Source: Massilia sp. TS11 (lineage in GTDB: Bacteria > Pseudomonadota > Gammaproteobacteria > Burkholderiales > Burkholderiaceae_D). Taken from it: DNA of 64,000 nt. Positions 33,630 to 40,933 of this stretch are shown piece after piece. The notes under the pieces were generated by a model. It was not told where the DNA came from and searched no databases. It worked only from the letters and a program-made list of their open reading frames with translations. The translations under genes and the position numbers were made by a program. The stretch is from assembly GCF_022012445.1 (NCBI RefSeq), contig NZ_JAKLTS010000009.1, positions 124,001 to 188,000 of the forward strand, read 5' to 3'. How positions within the stretch are numbered: the stretch's first letter is position 1; every line of letters starts with the position of its first letter.

Positions 33630-36020
33630 TTAGGGGTACAGGCGCAGGGTGTGGATGCTGGGGCCGGGCAGCAGCGGCATCGCTTTGCCGGCCGCCCAGC
33701 TCGCATGGCCGGCGAGGAAGAACGGCGACAGCGGGTGGCCGCTCTGGCCGCCCGGCATCGCGAACAGGCCCTGCTCTTCCTTGCCCGGGGTGACGCTCAT
33801 GCGCTCGGATTGGCCGAAGCTGCGCCCGGCCACGCGCGGCATGTGGTTGTCGCCAGCGAGCTGATCAGGCGGCGTGCTGAGCCAGCCTTTGAGGAAGGGT
33901 ACGGCGCCGGCGATTGGATGGGCAATGCCGGAGGTGTTGCGCGCCCCCCAGGTGGCCTGGGCCAGCGGCTTGCCGTCCTGGGTCAGGTCGGCAATCACGC
34001 GGTCGAGCGCGGCCAGCTGCAGCGCATCCCAGTCTTTGTAGCCGCGCGGCAGCCAGGCGGCCGGCTGCGCGTCGATCAGGCGCGCCAGCAGCGCCGGCCA
34101 GCGTGCGCTGGCACCGGCGAAACTGGCCCGCTCGTCGAGACGCGCCAGCTCGCCGTTGACGCCTTCGAACAGCAGATCGTAGAGCGCGTGCAGGTAGCCG
34201 CGCGTGATGCGGTAGCCGACCGAGTCGGTGCTGGCGTGGCCGCTCCAGCTGGTCTGCAGCAGGCGCAGGGCCTCGGCGCGCGCGCCGCTGGCGGCGCCTG
34301 GCTTTTGCAGCACGCGCAGCGCGCGCTCGCGCCATGGGCTGAGGAAGACGGCGCGGTCGTCGAGCATCACCTGATAGACCTTGGCCACGTCGGTGCGCGG
34401 GCCGAGCGCCTGCAGGCTGTCGCGCAGCTGCTTGCTGCGCGCGCCCAGATCGAAGCCGCCGTCGCCGATGCGCGCTGCATCGGGGCCGGCCAGCTGGCGG
34501 CTGTTGGCGGTCCAGATCTGGCCACCGGCCGGATCGCGCACCATCGGGTGCTCGGCGGCCGGAATCAGGCCCTGCCAGCGTGCGCCCGGGTCCTCGGCCT
34601 TGAGCGGATAGCTGCTGTCGGCGCCCACGCCGCTGCGCTGCGGCAGCGGTCCGGCGACGGTCCAGCCGATATGGCCCGCGGCGTCGCCCGCCGTGAAGTT
34701 CTGCGCCGGGATGCCGAGCGAGGCCGCCAGCGGCAGCGCTTCGTCGATGCTGGCCACGCCTTCGAGCAGGCGCGCACGCAGGTTGACGGCGCCGGCCTGG
34801 TGCGCCGTCCAGTGCACCACGTACTGCTTGCCGTCGACGCTGCGCACGGGACCGAGCGCGGTCTCCTGCACCACCAGGGTCTCGGGCGCGGCCCCTTTCA
34901 CCAGGATCTGCTCCTGATGCACGCTTGGCTTGACCCAGCCTTCGGGCAGGCGCAGCTGGCCGTCGCGCGCCGCGACTTCGATCAGGTCGAGGTAGTCGCC
35001 ATAGCTGTTGGTGAAGCCCCAGGCGAGCTTGCCGTTCGAGCCGGCCACCACCAGCGGCGCGCCCGGCAGGGTCACGCCGACGATGCGGCGCGGCGCGCCC
35101 TGGGCATCGGGGTACTGGAGCACGGCGCGGTACCAGGTATTCGGCAGCATGATCCCGAGGTGCATATCGTCCGAGACGATGGCGCCGCCGTCGGCGCTGC
35201 GGCTGCCGGCCACCACGGAATTATTGGAGCCGACCGCCAGCGTGGGATCGGGCTGGAACAGGCTGGCCACGCGGCGCAGGTCGCGCGTACCCGCCTTGCC
35301 CCACCAGGCCGGCGCCGTGGCCGGCAGCGGCGCGGCGGCGCCCAGCTGCAGGTCCTGGTCGATGGTGGCGTCCCACTCGGTGGCGTCGGGCAGCAGGAAG
35401 GCCAGCTGTTCGGGGCTGCTGTGCGCGCGCAGCCAGCCGCGCGCCAGTTCGCGCCCTTCCAGATTGCCCTGCAGGTCGAAGTACATGGCCCACACCACCA
35501 GCAGCGAATCTTCCAGCGCCCACGGGCGCGGCACCTGGCCGAGCAAGGCGTATTCGAAGGGGCGTGCGCCGAGCGCATTCAGGCCGTCGTTGATGCCGGC
35601 GACATAGCGTTCGAGCAGCTGGCGTTCGTCGGCCGGCATGGCCGCCACGAACTGGCTGGCGCGCGCGCGGAAGCGGTGCAGGCGGTGGGCCTTGTCGGCA
35701 TTGAGCGCACGGGCCCCGAACAGCTCGGACAACTCGCCGGCCGCATTGCGGCGCAGGAGGTCCATCTGGAAGTAGCGCTCCTGGGCGTGCACAAAGCCGG
35801 TCGCATAGGCGACGTCATTGCGGTCTTTGCCGGCGATGGTCGGCACCCCATTGGCGTCGCGCGTGATGCTGACCTCGGCCTGCAGGCCAGCCACGCGCCG
35901 CTCGCCATCGAGCTGGGCGAGGCTGGCGCGCAGGAACAGCCAAAGGGACAGTGCAATCAGCAGCAGCAGCGCGATCAGCGTGAGCGCGATGCGCTTGGAC
36001 CAGGTCTTAAAGCGATTCAT
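33630..36020 (-). CDS. penicillin acylase-family (Ntn hydrolase, S45) protein
   Basis: 796 residues. An N-terminal membrane helix (about 10-31) is followed by the alpha-chain (RDANGVPTI at 54-62) and the beta-chain whose N-terminal nucleophile is Ser265 in GSNNS. Such proteins are made as precursors and cleave themselves before this Ser in the periplasm. The family includes penicillin/cephalosporin acylases and AHL-lactone acylases, so either beta-lactam or quorum-signal amides are possible substrates; residues do not decide. The length is typical of AHL/penicillin acylases. The stop codon touches the repeat at 33610-33626. Confidence 0.88.
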   Translation of the reverse strand: MNRFKTWSKRIALTLIALLLLIALSLWLFLRASLAQLDGERRVAGLQAEVSITRDANGVPTIAGKDRNDVAYATGFVHAQERYFQMDLLRRNAAGELSELFGARALNADKAHRLHRFRARASQFVAAMPADERQLLERYVAGINDGLNALGARPFEYALLGQVPRPWALEDSLLVVWAMYFDLQGNLEGRELARGWLRAHSSPEQLAFLLPDATEWDATIDQDLQLGAAAPLPATAPAWWGKAGTRDLRRVASLFQPDPTLAVGSNNSVVAGSRSADGGAIVSDDMHLGIMLPNTWYRAVLQYPDAQGAPRRIVGVTLPGAPLVVAGSNGKLAWGFTNSYGDYLDLIEVAARDGQLRLPEGWVKPSVHQEQILVKGAAPETLVVQETALGPVRSVDGKQYVVHWTAHQAGAVNLRARLLEGVASIDEALPLAASLGIPAQNFTAGDAAGHIGWTVAGPLPQRSGVGADSSYPLKAEDPGARWQGLIPAAEHPMVRDPAGGQIWTANSRQLAGPDAARIGDGGFDLGARSKQLRDSLQALGPRTDVAKVYQVMLDDRAVFLSPWRERALRVLQKPGAASGARAEALRLLQTSWSGHASTDSVGYRITRGYLHALYDLLFEGVNGELARLDERASFAGASARWPALLARLIDAQPAAWLPRGYKDWDALQLAALDRVIADLTQDGKPLAQATWGARNTSGIAHPIAGAVPFLKGWLSTPPDQLAGDNHMPRVAGRSFGQSERMSVTPGKEEQGLFAMPGGQSGHPLSPFFLAGHASWAAGKAMPLLPGPSIHTLRLYP

Positions 36021-36096
36021 GGCTACCCCGAAGTTGGACTGCGGGGCAGTGTGCCAGAAAAATGGCGGCGCGGATACGGATCAGGCGCCGCGCGGC

Positions 36097-36429
36097 TCAC
36101 ACGCCGGGCGGGGCGTTCAGGGCGCAGGCGTCGATGACCTGGAGGTCGTTGTCTTTGGCGAAATTGACGACGAAGTGGTAGGCCATCGGCTCGATCTGCT
36201 TGATGGCGCCATTGACGACGACCGCCTTCACGCCATTGAGCATGGTCGGCCAGACGTAGGGGGAGAACTGGGTCGAGCTGCCGCGCTTGGAACTGCCTTC
36301 CGGCTGGAAGCAGGCCATCACCCCGCACAGACGCTCCGCCCAGTCGCTGGGACGAAAGGTCTTGCCATTACTGGTCAGTCCAAGAATGAAAAATTCTTCG
36401 GCGACAGGTTTGTGGGACGAATGGGCCAT
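36097..36429 (-). CDS. DUF3579 protein
   Basis: 110 residues with the DUF3579 core: GKTFRPSDWAERLCGVMACF, SPYVWPTMLNGVKAVVV and MAYHFVVNFAKDNDLQVIDA. The family is almost confined to betaproteobacteria and has no known function. A TATAAT (36462-36457, minus strand) lies 28 bp upstream of the start, so it probably has its own promoter. It lies 76 bp upstream of the acylase gene on the same strand. Confidence 0.9.
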   Translation of the reverse strand: MAHSSHKPVAEEFFILGLTSNGKTFRPSDWAERLCGVMACFQPEGSSKRGSSTQFSPYVWPTMLNGVKAVVVNGAIKQIEPMAYHFVVNFAKDNDLQVIDACALNAPPGV

Positions 36430-36573
36430 GGCGCGGCAGGATCAGGGGACAGCAGTATTATATCTTATAGAAGACTTGATGACGATAGGCGCGACAGCAA
36501 TCCACAGCCTAACACAGGGTCCGCCGCGCCGGCTTTTCCGCCTGAACATGCACCAGGCTGGGGCGTGCGGCCA

Positions 36574-36599
36574 TGAAAAAAGGCGGGTTGCCCCGCCTT
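36574..36599 (-). terminator. Rho-independent terminator after CobD/CbiB-like gene
   Basis: On the minus strand AAGGCGGG, loop GCAA, CCCGCCTT followed by T residues, 4 bp after the stop codon. Confidence 0.85.
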
Positions 36600-36603
36600 G
36601 CGC

Positions 36604-37563
36604 TTAGCCGAGCCAGACGGCACCGGACAGGAGCAGCAGCAGCATCATCCACAGCAGCAGAGCGCGCCAGACCAGGCCCACGGTGCTCTGCAGGGCGCGC
36701 ACGTTCGGCTTCTCGCCGGGCAGCATGTCGGGCTCGGCATCGGAACTGTCGACCGTGGCGGCATCGGCCAGCACGACCTTGGCCGCGTGCTCGTTCGGGG
36801 TGCCCAGGCGCACGCCCATGGCGCCGCCGCCGGCCGCCAGAATGATGCCGATCGACTCATTCGCCCAGCGGTGGGCAAAATTGCGCCAGGCATAGACGGC
36901 GTCCTCGAAATTGCCGACCACGGCGAAGGCCACGGCCGTCAGGCGCACAGGAATCCAGTCGATCCAGTAGAAGGCGCGCGCGGCGAAGTCGCCGAAGGCC
37001 TCGTTCTTCATGTGATCGGGCTCGTTCCAGGCGCGCGCCAGGTATTCGGCCACGCGGTACATGACGGCGCAGGCCGGACCGAGCGGCATCAGGAACCAGA
37101 AGAACACGCCGAACACATTGCGGTGCGTGGTGACCAGGGATTTTTCCACGGCCACGCGGGCGATCTCGGAGGCGTCCATGCCGACCGTGTCGAGCTTGGT
37201 CCATTCGGCCAGCAGGGCGCGCGCGGCCGCGTCGTCGCCGCTGTTGAGGGCGATCTGGATCGAGGTGAAATAGTGGCTGTAATGGCGGAAGCCGAGCGTC
37301 AGGTAGACGATCAGCACGTTCCAGCCGAAGGCCAGGAAGATGTGGTCATAGCGCTTGAGCAGCCAGTAGACCATGCCGGTCGGGATCATCAGCAACAGCA
37401 TCATCACGATCCAGCCCATGCGGCCATGGCTGGCGTGGCCGGCATTGAACCAGCCCTCGATGCGGTTGGCCAGGGCCTTGATCTGGGCGTAGATGGCATT
37501 GTCCGCGCGCAGGGGCTTGAGCTGTTCAATCAAGAGAGCGCACAGGATCGACAGGAAGGTCAT
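36604..37563 (-). CDS. CobD/CbiB-family membrane protein
   Basis: 319 residues with about four or five membrane helices and the family pattern ALLIEQLKPLRADNAIY, FWFLMPLGPACAVMYRVAEYLA and FYWIDWIPVRLTA. It is related to CobD/CbiB (adenosylcobinamide-phosphate synthase, the AmpE fold). In Burkholderiales this version sits outside cobalamin operons and its function is uncertain. AAGGAA precedes the ATG at 37563. It lies downstream of the Nudix gene, in the conserved context after rplS. Confidence 0.85.
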   Translation of the reverse strand: MTFLSILCALLIEQLKPLRADNAIYAQIKALANRIEGWFNAGHASHGRMGWIVMMLLLMIPTGMVYWLLKRYDHIFLAFGWNVLIVYLTLGFRHYSHYFTSIQIALNSGDDAAARALLAEWTKLDTVGMDASEIARVAVEKSLVTTHRNVFGVFFWFLMPLGPACAVMYRVAEYLARAWNEPDHMKNEAFGDFAARAFYWIDWIPVRLTAVAFAVVGNFEDAVYAWRNFAHRWANESIGIILAAGGGAMGVRLGTPNEHAAKVVLADAATVDSSDAEPDMLPGEKPNVRALQSTVGLVWRALLLWMMLLLLLSGAVWLG

Positions 37564-37615
37564 GCGTATTCCTTTTTGTAATGAGCCGCTAGGGTAGCGC
37601 AGAGCCGCGCGGGAA

Positions 37616-38296
37616 TCAAACCGCCTCCGCCCGCAGGAAGTGGAACAGATTGCGCAGCATGCCGGCAGTCGCCCCCCAGATGAAGTAGTTCTCGTAAGGC
37701 ATGGCGTAGAAGCTGCGGCTGCCCTGCCCGTCCGGCAGCTGCACGGTGCGCACCTGGTGGCGCGCGCCATCCATCAGAAAGGCCAGTGGCACCTCGAAGA
37801 TCTCGGCCACCTCGAAGGGGTCGGCGCGCAGCGCGAACGGCGGCGCGACCAGGGCGGCGACCGGGGTCACGCGATAGCCGGTGCCAGTGAAATAGTCGGG
37901 CAGCTGGCCGATCACTTCGATATGGCGCGGCGCCAGGCCGATCTCCTCCTCCGTTTCGCGCAGGGCGGTGGCGACGGCGTCGGCGTCGTGCGCTTCGCTG
38001 CGCCCGCCGGGAAAGCTGATCTGGCCGGCATGGTCGTGCAGATGGGCCGTGCGCTGGGTCAGCAGCACCGCCAGGCCGTCCGGGCGCTGCACAAGCGGCA
38101 CCAGCACGGCGGCCGGGGTCGGCGTGCCGGGGCGCGCGAACCAGGCCTGGTCCTGGGTCTCGGGCGTCCACACGGGCGGCGGCGCGGCGAAGCGTTGACG
38201 CAGCCAGTCGGGCGCCAGGCGCTCGGGCGGCAGCGCCGCCTCGCCCGCCAAGGCGGACACCGGCACCAGCTGAGAATCAAAAAGCGGACGAGCCAT
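37616..38296 (-). CDS. Nudix hydrolase, CoA pyrophosphatase type
   Basis: 226 residues from the ATG at 38296. The Nudix box GGRSEAHDADAVATALRETEEEIG is written here in parts: GGRSE, then ATALRETEEEIG, with the Asp variant common in coenzyme-A pyrophosphatases. The upstream NuCoA motif (LLTQRTAHLHDHAGQISFPG) supports this subtype. It would split CoA into 4'-phosphopantetheine and 3',5'-ADP. It follows rplS on the same strand, as in many Burkholderiales; a terminator and a decayed repeat lie between. Confidence 0.9.
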   Translation of the reverse strand: MARPLFDSQLVPVSALAGEAALPPERLAPDWLRQRFAAPPPVWTPETQDQAWFARPGTPTPAAVLVPLVQRPDGLAVLLTQRTAHLHDHAGQISFPGGRSEAHDADAVATALRETEEEIGLAPRHIEVIGQLPDYFTGTGYRVTPVAALVAPPFALRADPFEVAEIFEVPLAFLMDGARHQVRTVQLPDGQGSRSFYAMPYENYFIWGATAGMLRNLFHFLRAEAV

Positions 38297-38310
38297 ACGA
38301 CATGATAACA

Positions 38311-38343
38311 ATTTCCGTGCGGGGAAATCGGGGTCAGCCCCCT
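38311..38343. repeat. decayed half copy of the GGGGTCAG repeat
   Basis: ATTTCCGTGCGGGGAAATCG followed by GGGTCAGCCCCC matches the right half of the copy at 47196-47260 for about 20 bases, but there is no left arm and the palindrome is damaged (CAGCCCCC in place of CAGACCCC). Confidence 0.75.
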
Positions 38344-38356
38344 TTTTTCCGGGATG

Positions 38357-38385
38357 AAAAAAAGGGGTGCCGAGGCACCCCTTTT
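38357..38385 (-). terminator. Rho-independent terminator of the rpsP-rplS operon
   Basis: GGGGTGCC, loop TC, GGCACCCC extended by A/T pairs to 12 bp or more, with a run of T on the minus strand, 20 bp after rplS. Confidence 0.92.
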
Positions 38386-38404
38386 CCAACGCAAGTCCGG
38401 TCGC

Positions 38405-38782
38405 TTATTCGGCGGCAGCGGCTTTGCGGTTCGGCAGTTTTTCCTTGATACGTGCCGACTTGCCCGAGCGCTCGCGCAGGTAGTACAGCTTGGCACGACG
38501 GACGTCACCGCGGCGCTTGACTTCGATCGAAGCGATCAGCGGCGAGTACAGCTGGAAGGTACGCTCCACGCCTTCGCCCGAGGAGATCTTGCGAACGATG
38601 AAGTTCGAGTTCAGACCACGGTTGCGGCGAGCGATCACCACGCCTTCGTAGGCCTGGGCGCGCTTACGCGTGCCTTCGACCACGTTCACGTTCACCACGA
38701 CGGTGTCGCCGGGGGCGAAGTCGGGGATGTTTTTGCCCAGGCGGGCGATTTCTTCCTGCTCAAGTTGCTGGATCAGATCCAT
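38405..38782 (-). CDS. rplS: 50S ribosomal protein L19
   Basis: 125 residues. The sequence [15 protein letters not shown], then [20 protein letters not shown] and [19 protein letters not shown], is typical of L19, which lies at the 30S-50S interface. The C-terminal extension after KEK is short ([10 protein letters not shown]). Last gene of the rpsP-rimM-trmD-rplS operon. Confidence 0.99.
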   Translation of the reverse strand: MDLIQQLEQEEIARLGKNIPDFAPGDTVVVNVNVVEGTRKRAQAYEGVVIARRNRGLNSNFIVRKISSGEGVERTFQLYSPLIASIEVKRRGDVRRAKLYYLRERSGKSARIKEKLPNRKAAAAE

Positions 38783-38852
38783 TGCATTTCTCCTAGAACC
38801 ATCTTGCCGGCGCCATCTGCCCGGTAGAGGATGGGGTTAAGCACAAGCAGCC

Positions 38853-39602
38853 TTACGACAGGCTGCCCAGGTATTGCTCGTCGGCCTTGGACAACTGGCC
38901 GGCGGCGCGGGCCTTCTCAATCAGATCGGGCCGCTTCTTCAGCGTCGCCTCCAGCATGCGCTGGCGGCGCCACTTCTGAATCTCTGCATGGTGCCCGCCG
39001 AGCAGTACCGGCGGCACCGGCACGCCTTCGTACACCTCGGGCCGCGTGTAATGCGGCGCGTCGAGCAGACCATGCACAAAACTGTCTTCCACTGCCGAGG
39101 CCTCGTCGCCGAGCACGCCCGGCAACTGGCGCACGACGGCATCCATCAGGGCCATGGCCGGCAATTCTCCGCCGGACAGGACGAAATCGCCGAGGCTGAT
39201 TTCTTCGTCCACGCAACGGTCGAGCAAACGCTGGTCGACCGCTTCGTAGCGTCCGCACAGCAGCACCAGACCGGGCTCCGCGCGCAATTGCATCACACGC
39301 GCATGATTGAGCGGCTGCCCCTGGGGCGACAGATAAATCACACGCGGCTTGGGCAGCCCCAGCGCCTGCTGGCGCGCCTGGGCGGCGCCGATCGCCTGCT
39401 CGAGCGGCCGGGCCAGCATCACCATCCCGGGCCCGCCGCCATACGGGCGGTCATCCACGGTGCGGTAATTATCGCTGGTGAAATCGCGTGGATTCCAGGT
39501 CTGCAAATGCCAGCGCTGCTGCTCAAACGCCCGGCGCGTCACCCCGGATGCGGTGAGCGCGGTGAACATCTCGGGAAACAGGCTCACAACATCGAACTGC
39601 AT
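38853..39602 (-). CDS. trmD: tRNA (guanine-N1)-methyltransferase
   Basis: 249 residues. SPOUT-class enzyme that methylates G37 of tRNAs next to the anticodon. Motifs seen: [11 protein letters not shown] at the N-terminus, [23 protein letters not shown] and the trefoil-knot segment [12 protein letters not shown] with [14 protein letters not shown]. The length is normal. It lies 12 bp after rimM. Confidence 0.98.
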   Translation of the reverse strand: MQFDVVSLFPEMFTALTASGVTRRAFEQQRWHLQTWNPRDFTSDNYRTVDDRPYGGGPGMVMLARPLEQAIGAAQARQQALGLPKPRVIYLSPQGQPLNHARVMQLRAEPGLVLLCGRYEAVDQRLLDRCVDEEISLGDFVLSGGELPAMALMDAVVRQLPGVLGDEASAVEDSFVHGLLDAPHYTRPEVYEGVPVPPVLLGGHHAEIQKWRRQRMLEATLKKRPDLIEKARAAGQLSKADEQYLGSLS

Positions 39603-39614
39603 GGCCGCCCCGTT

Positions 39615-40142
39615 TCAGTAATCCAGACCCCAGTCGACCGTGATGCGCTTGCCGGCCAGGTCCACCGTTTTGACGAACTGGTCCACGAAGGGGATCAGGG
39701 TCTCGCTGGCGTCGGCGCGTTCCACACGCAGAATCGACTGGGCGCCGTTGTGCATCATGTCGTGCACAGTGCCGATCGTTTCACCCTGCTCGTTGATCAC
39801 TTGCAGGCCGATCAGGTCGGTCCAGTAGTACTCGTCTTCCGGCAATGCCGGAAACTCGGCACGCGAGATCTTGACCACGTGGCCTTTCAGGGCCTCGGCC
39901 GCATCGCGGTCGGCGGGACCGTCGAAGCGGGCGACCACGTCACCGCTGTGGTAACGGGCCTGGCGCACTTGCACCGGGTACAGATGACCGGATTTCTCCA
40001 GCCACCAGGTTTTCACGGACAACAAGGCGTCGGCTTCGGTCGAATGCGGGCGCACCCGCACCATCCCGACCACACCGTATGCCCCCGCCAAATACCCGAC
40101 CTCGATCAGGTCGGCGGGAACGGACGCCTGGGTGTCAGTCAA
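39615..40142 (-). CDS. rimM: ribosome maturation factor RimM
   Basis: 175 residues: N-terminal RimM barrel (EVGYLAGAYGVVGMVRV) and PRC-type barrel (YYWTDLIGLQVINEQG). It assists 30S head assembly and binds S19. The only start that retains the N-terminus is a TTG at 40142, placed directly after the TAA of rpsP and in the same frame, with no intergenic base and no ribosome site in the gap (AAGG lies about 13 nt upstream in rpsP). Translation is therefore probably coupled to termination on rpsP. Confidence 0.95.
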   Translation of the reverse strand: MTDTQASVPADLIEVGYLAGAYGVVGMVRVRPHSTEADALLSVKTWWLEKSGHLYPVQVRQARYHSGDVVARFDGPADRDAAEALKGHVVKISRAEFPALPEDEYYWTDLIGLQVINEQGETIGTVHDMMHNGAQSILRVERADASETLIPFVDQFVKTVDLAGKRITVDWGLDY

Positions 40143-40391
40143 TTAGGCAGCAGCCTTGTTGCTAGCGACCAGCTTGGCCACGGCGGGGCTCAGTTGAGCG
40201 CCCACGCCTTGCCAGTGAGCCAGACGGTCAGCGGCGATGCGGAAACCTTCGGCAGCGCCCGAGGCCATCGGGTTGTAGAAGCCGATGCGCTCGATGAAAC
40301 GGCCGTCGCGACGGTTACGCGAATCGGTTGCAACGATGTTGTAGAAGGGACGCTTTTTAGCGCCGCTACGAGCCAGACGGATAACGACCAT
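40143..40391 (-). CDS. rpsP: 30S ribosomal protein S16
   Basis: 82 residues, [20 protein letters not shown] and [14 protein letters not shown] being diagnostic. First gene of the operon, with a promoter 41-70 bp upstream. A single TAA separates it from rimM in the same frame. Confidence 0.99.
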   Translation of the reverse strand: MVVIRLARSGAKKRPFYNIVATDSRNRRDGRFIERIGFYNPMASGAAEGFRIAADRLAHWQGVGAQLSPAVAKLVASNKAAA

Positions 40392-40431
40392 AATAATTCC
40401 AATAAAAGAAGCTGGACGGAGAAAGCCGACG

Positions 40432-40461
40432 ATTATAAAGGGTAAAGCCGGCTTGCGGCAA
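40432..40461 (-). promoter_or_regulatory. sigma-70 promoter of the rpsP operon
   Basis: On the minus strand TTGCCG (40461-40456), 18-bp spacer, TATAAT (40437-40432), 40 bp before the rpsP start. Confidence 0.65.
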
Positions 40462-40522
40462 GCACATTCGTGGCCGCGCAGGGAAAGAGAAGCATTATAC
40501 TGCGTATTTTTCCCGAGAATTC

Positions 40523-40924
40523 ATGCAAAAGAATAAGTCCCTGGCCACCCTGCTCGCTTTCCTGCTGGGCGGCGCCGGCCTGCATCGGTTTTATCTTTAT
40601 GGCAAGAAGGATGTCTGGGCCTGGCTGCACCTGGCGAGCCTGCCCCTGAGCGGCCTCGGCCTGCTGCTGCTGCCCGGCCTCGATCCCTACTTCCCCTGCC
40701 TGCCGCTGAGCCTGTCGGTGCTGGCCGCCTGGGTCGAAACCCTGGTCATTGGCCTGACCCCGGACGCCGCCTGGGACGCCAAGATGGGCAATGCCCAGCC
40801 GTCCGACACGCGCTGGCCGATCGCCGTGCTGCTGGTGCTGACCCTGGGCGTCGGCGCGACCGGCCTGATCTGGACGATCGCCCGCCTGTTCGACCTGCTC
40901 TACACGGGCGGCGCCTACGGCTAA
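40523..40924 (+). CDS. TM2-domain membrane protein
   Basis: 133 residues. N-terminal KNKSLATLLAFLLGGAGLHRFYLY is the TM2 motif (two helices joined by a G-x-H-R-F-Y turn), followed by two more hydrophobic segments (about 58-80 and 96-120). Inner-membrane protein of unknown function. It is divergent from rpsP; a TATACT element lies at 40496. Confidence 0.83.
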   Translation: MQKNKSLATLLAFLLGGAGLHRFYLYGKKDVWAWLHLASLPLSGLGLLLLPGLDPYFPCLPLSLSVLAAWVETLVIGLTPDAAWDAKMGNAQPSDTRWPIAVLLVLTLGVGATGLIWTIARLFDLLYTGGAYG

Positions 40925-40933
40925 GCGGCGCGC

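Noticed and set aside
33630..36020. Quorum-quenching AHL acylase
   Set aside because: The Ntn-hydrolase fold is clear, but visible residues do not distinguish AHL acylases from penicillin-type acylases, so only the family is claimed.
36604..37563. Cobalamin biosynthesis locus around the CobD/CbiB-like gene
   Set aside because: No other cobalamin gene is near. In Burkholderiales this family version stands next to rplS and Nudix genes and is not evidence for B12 synthesis.
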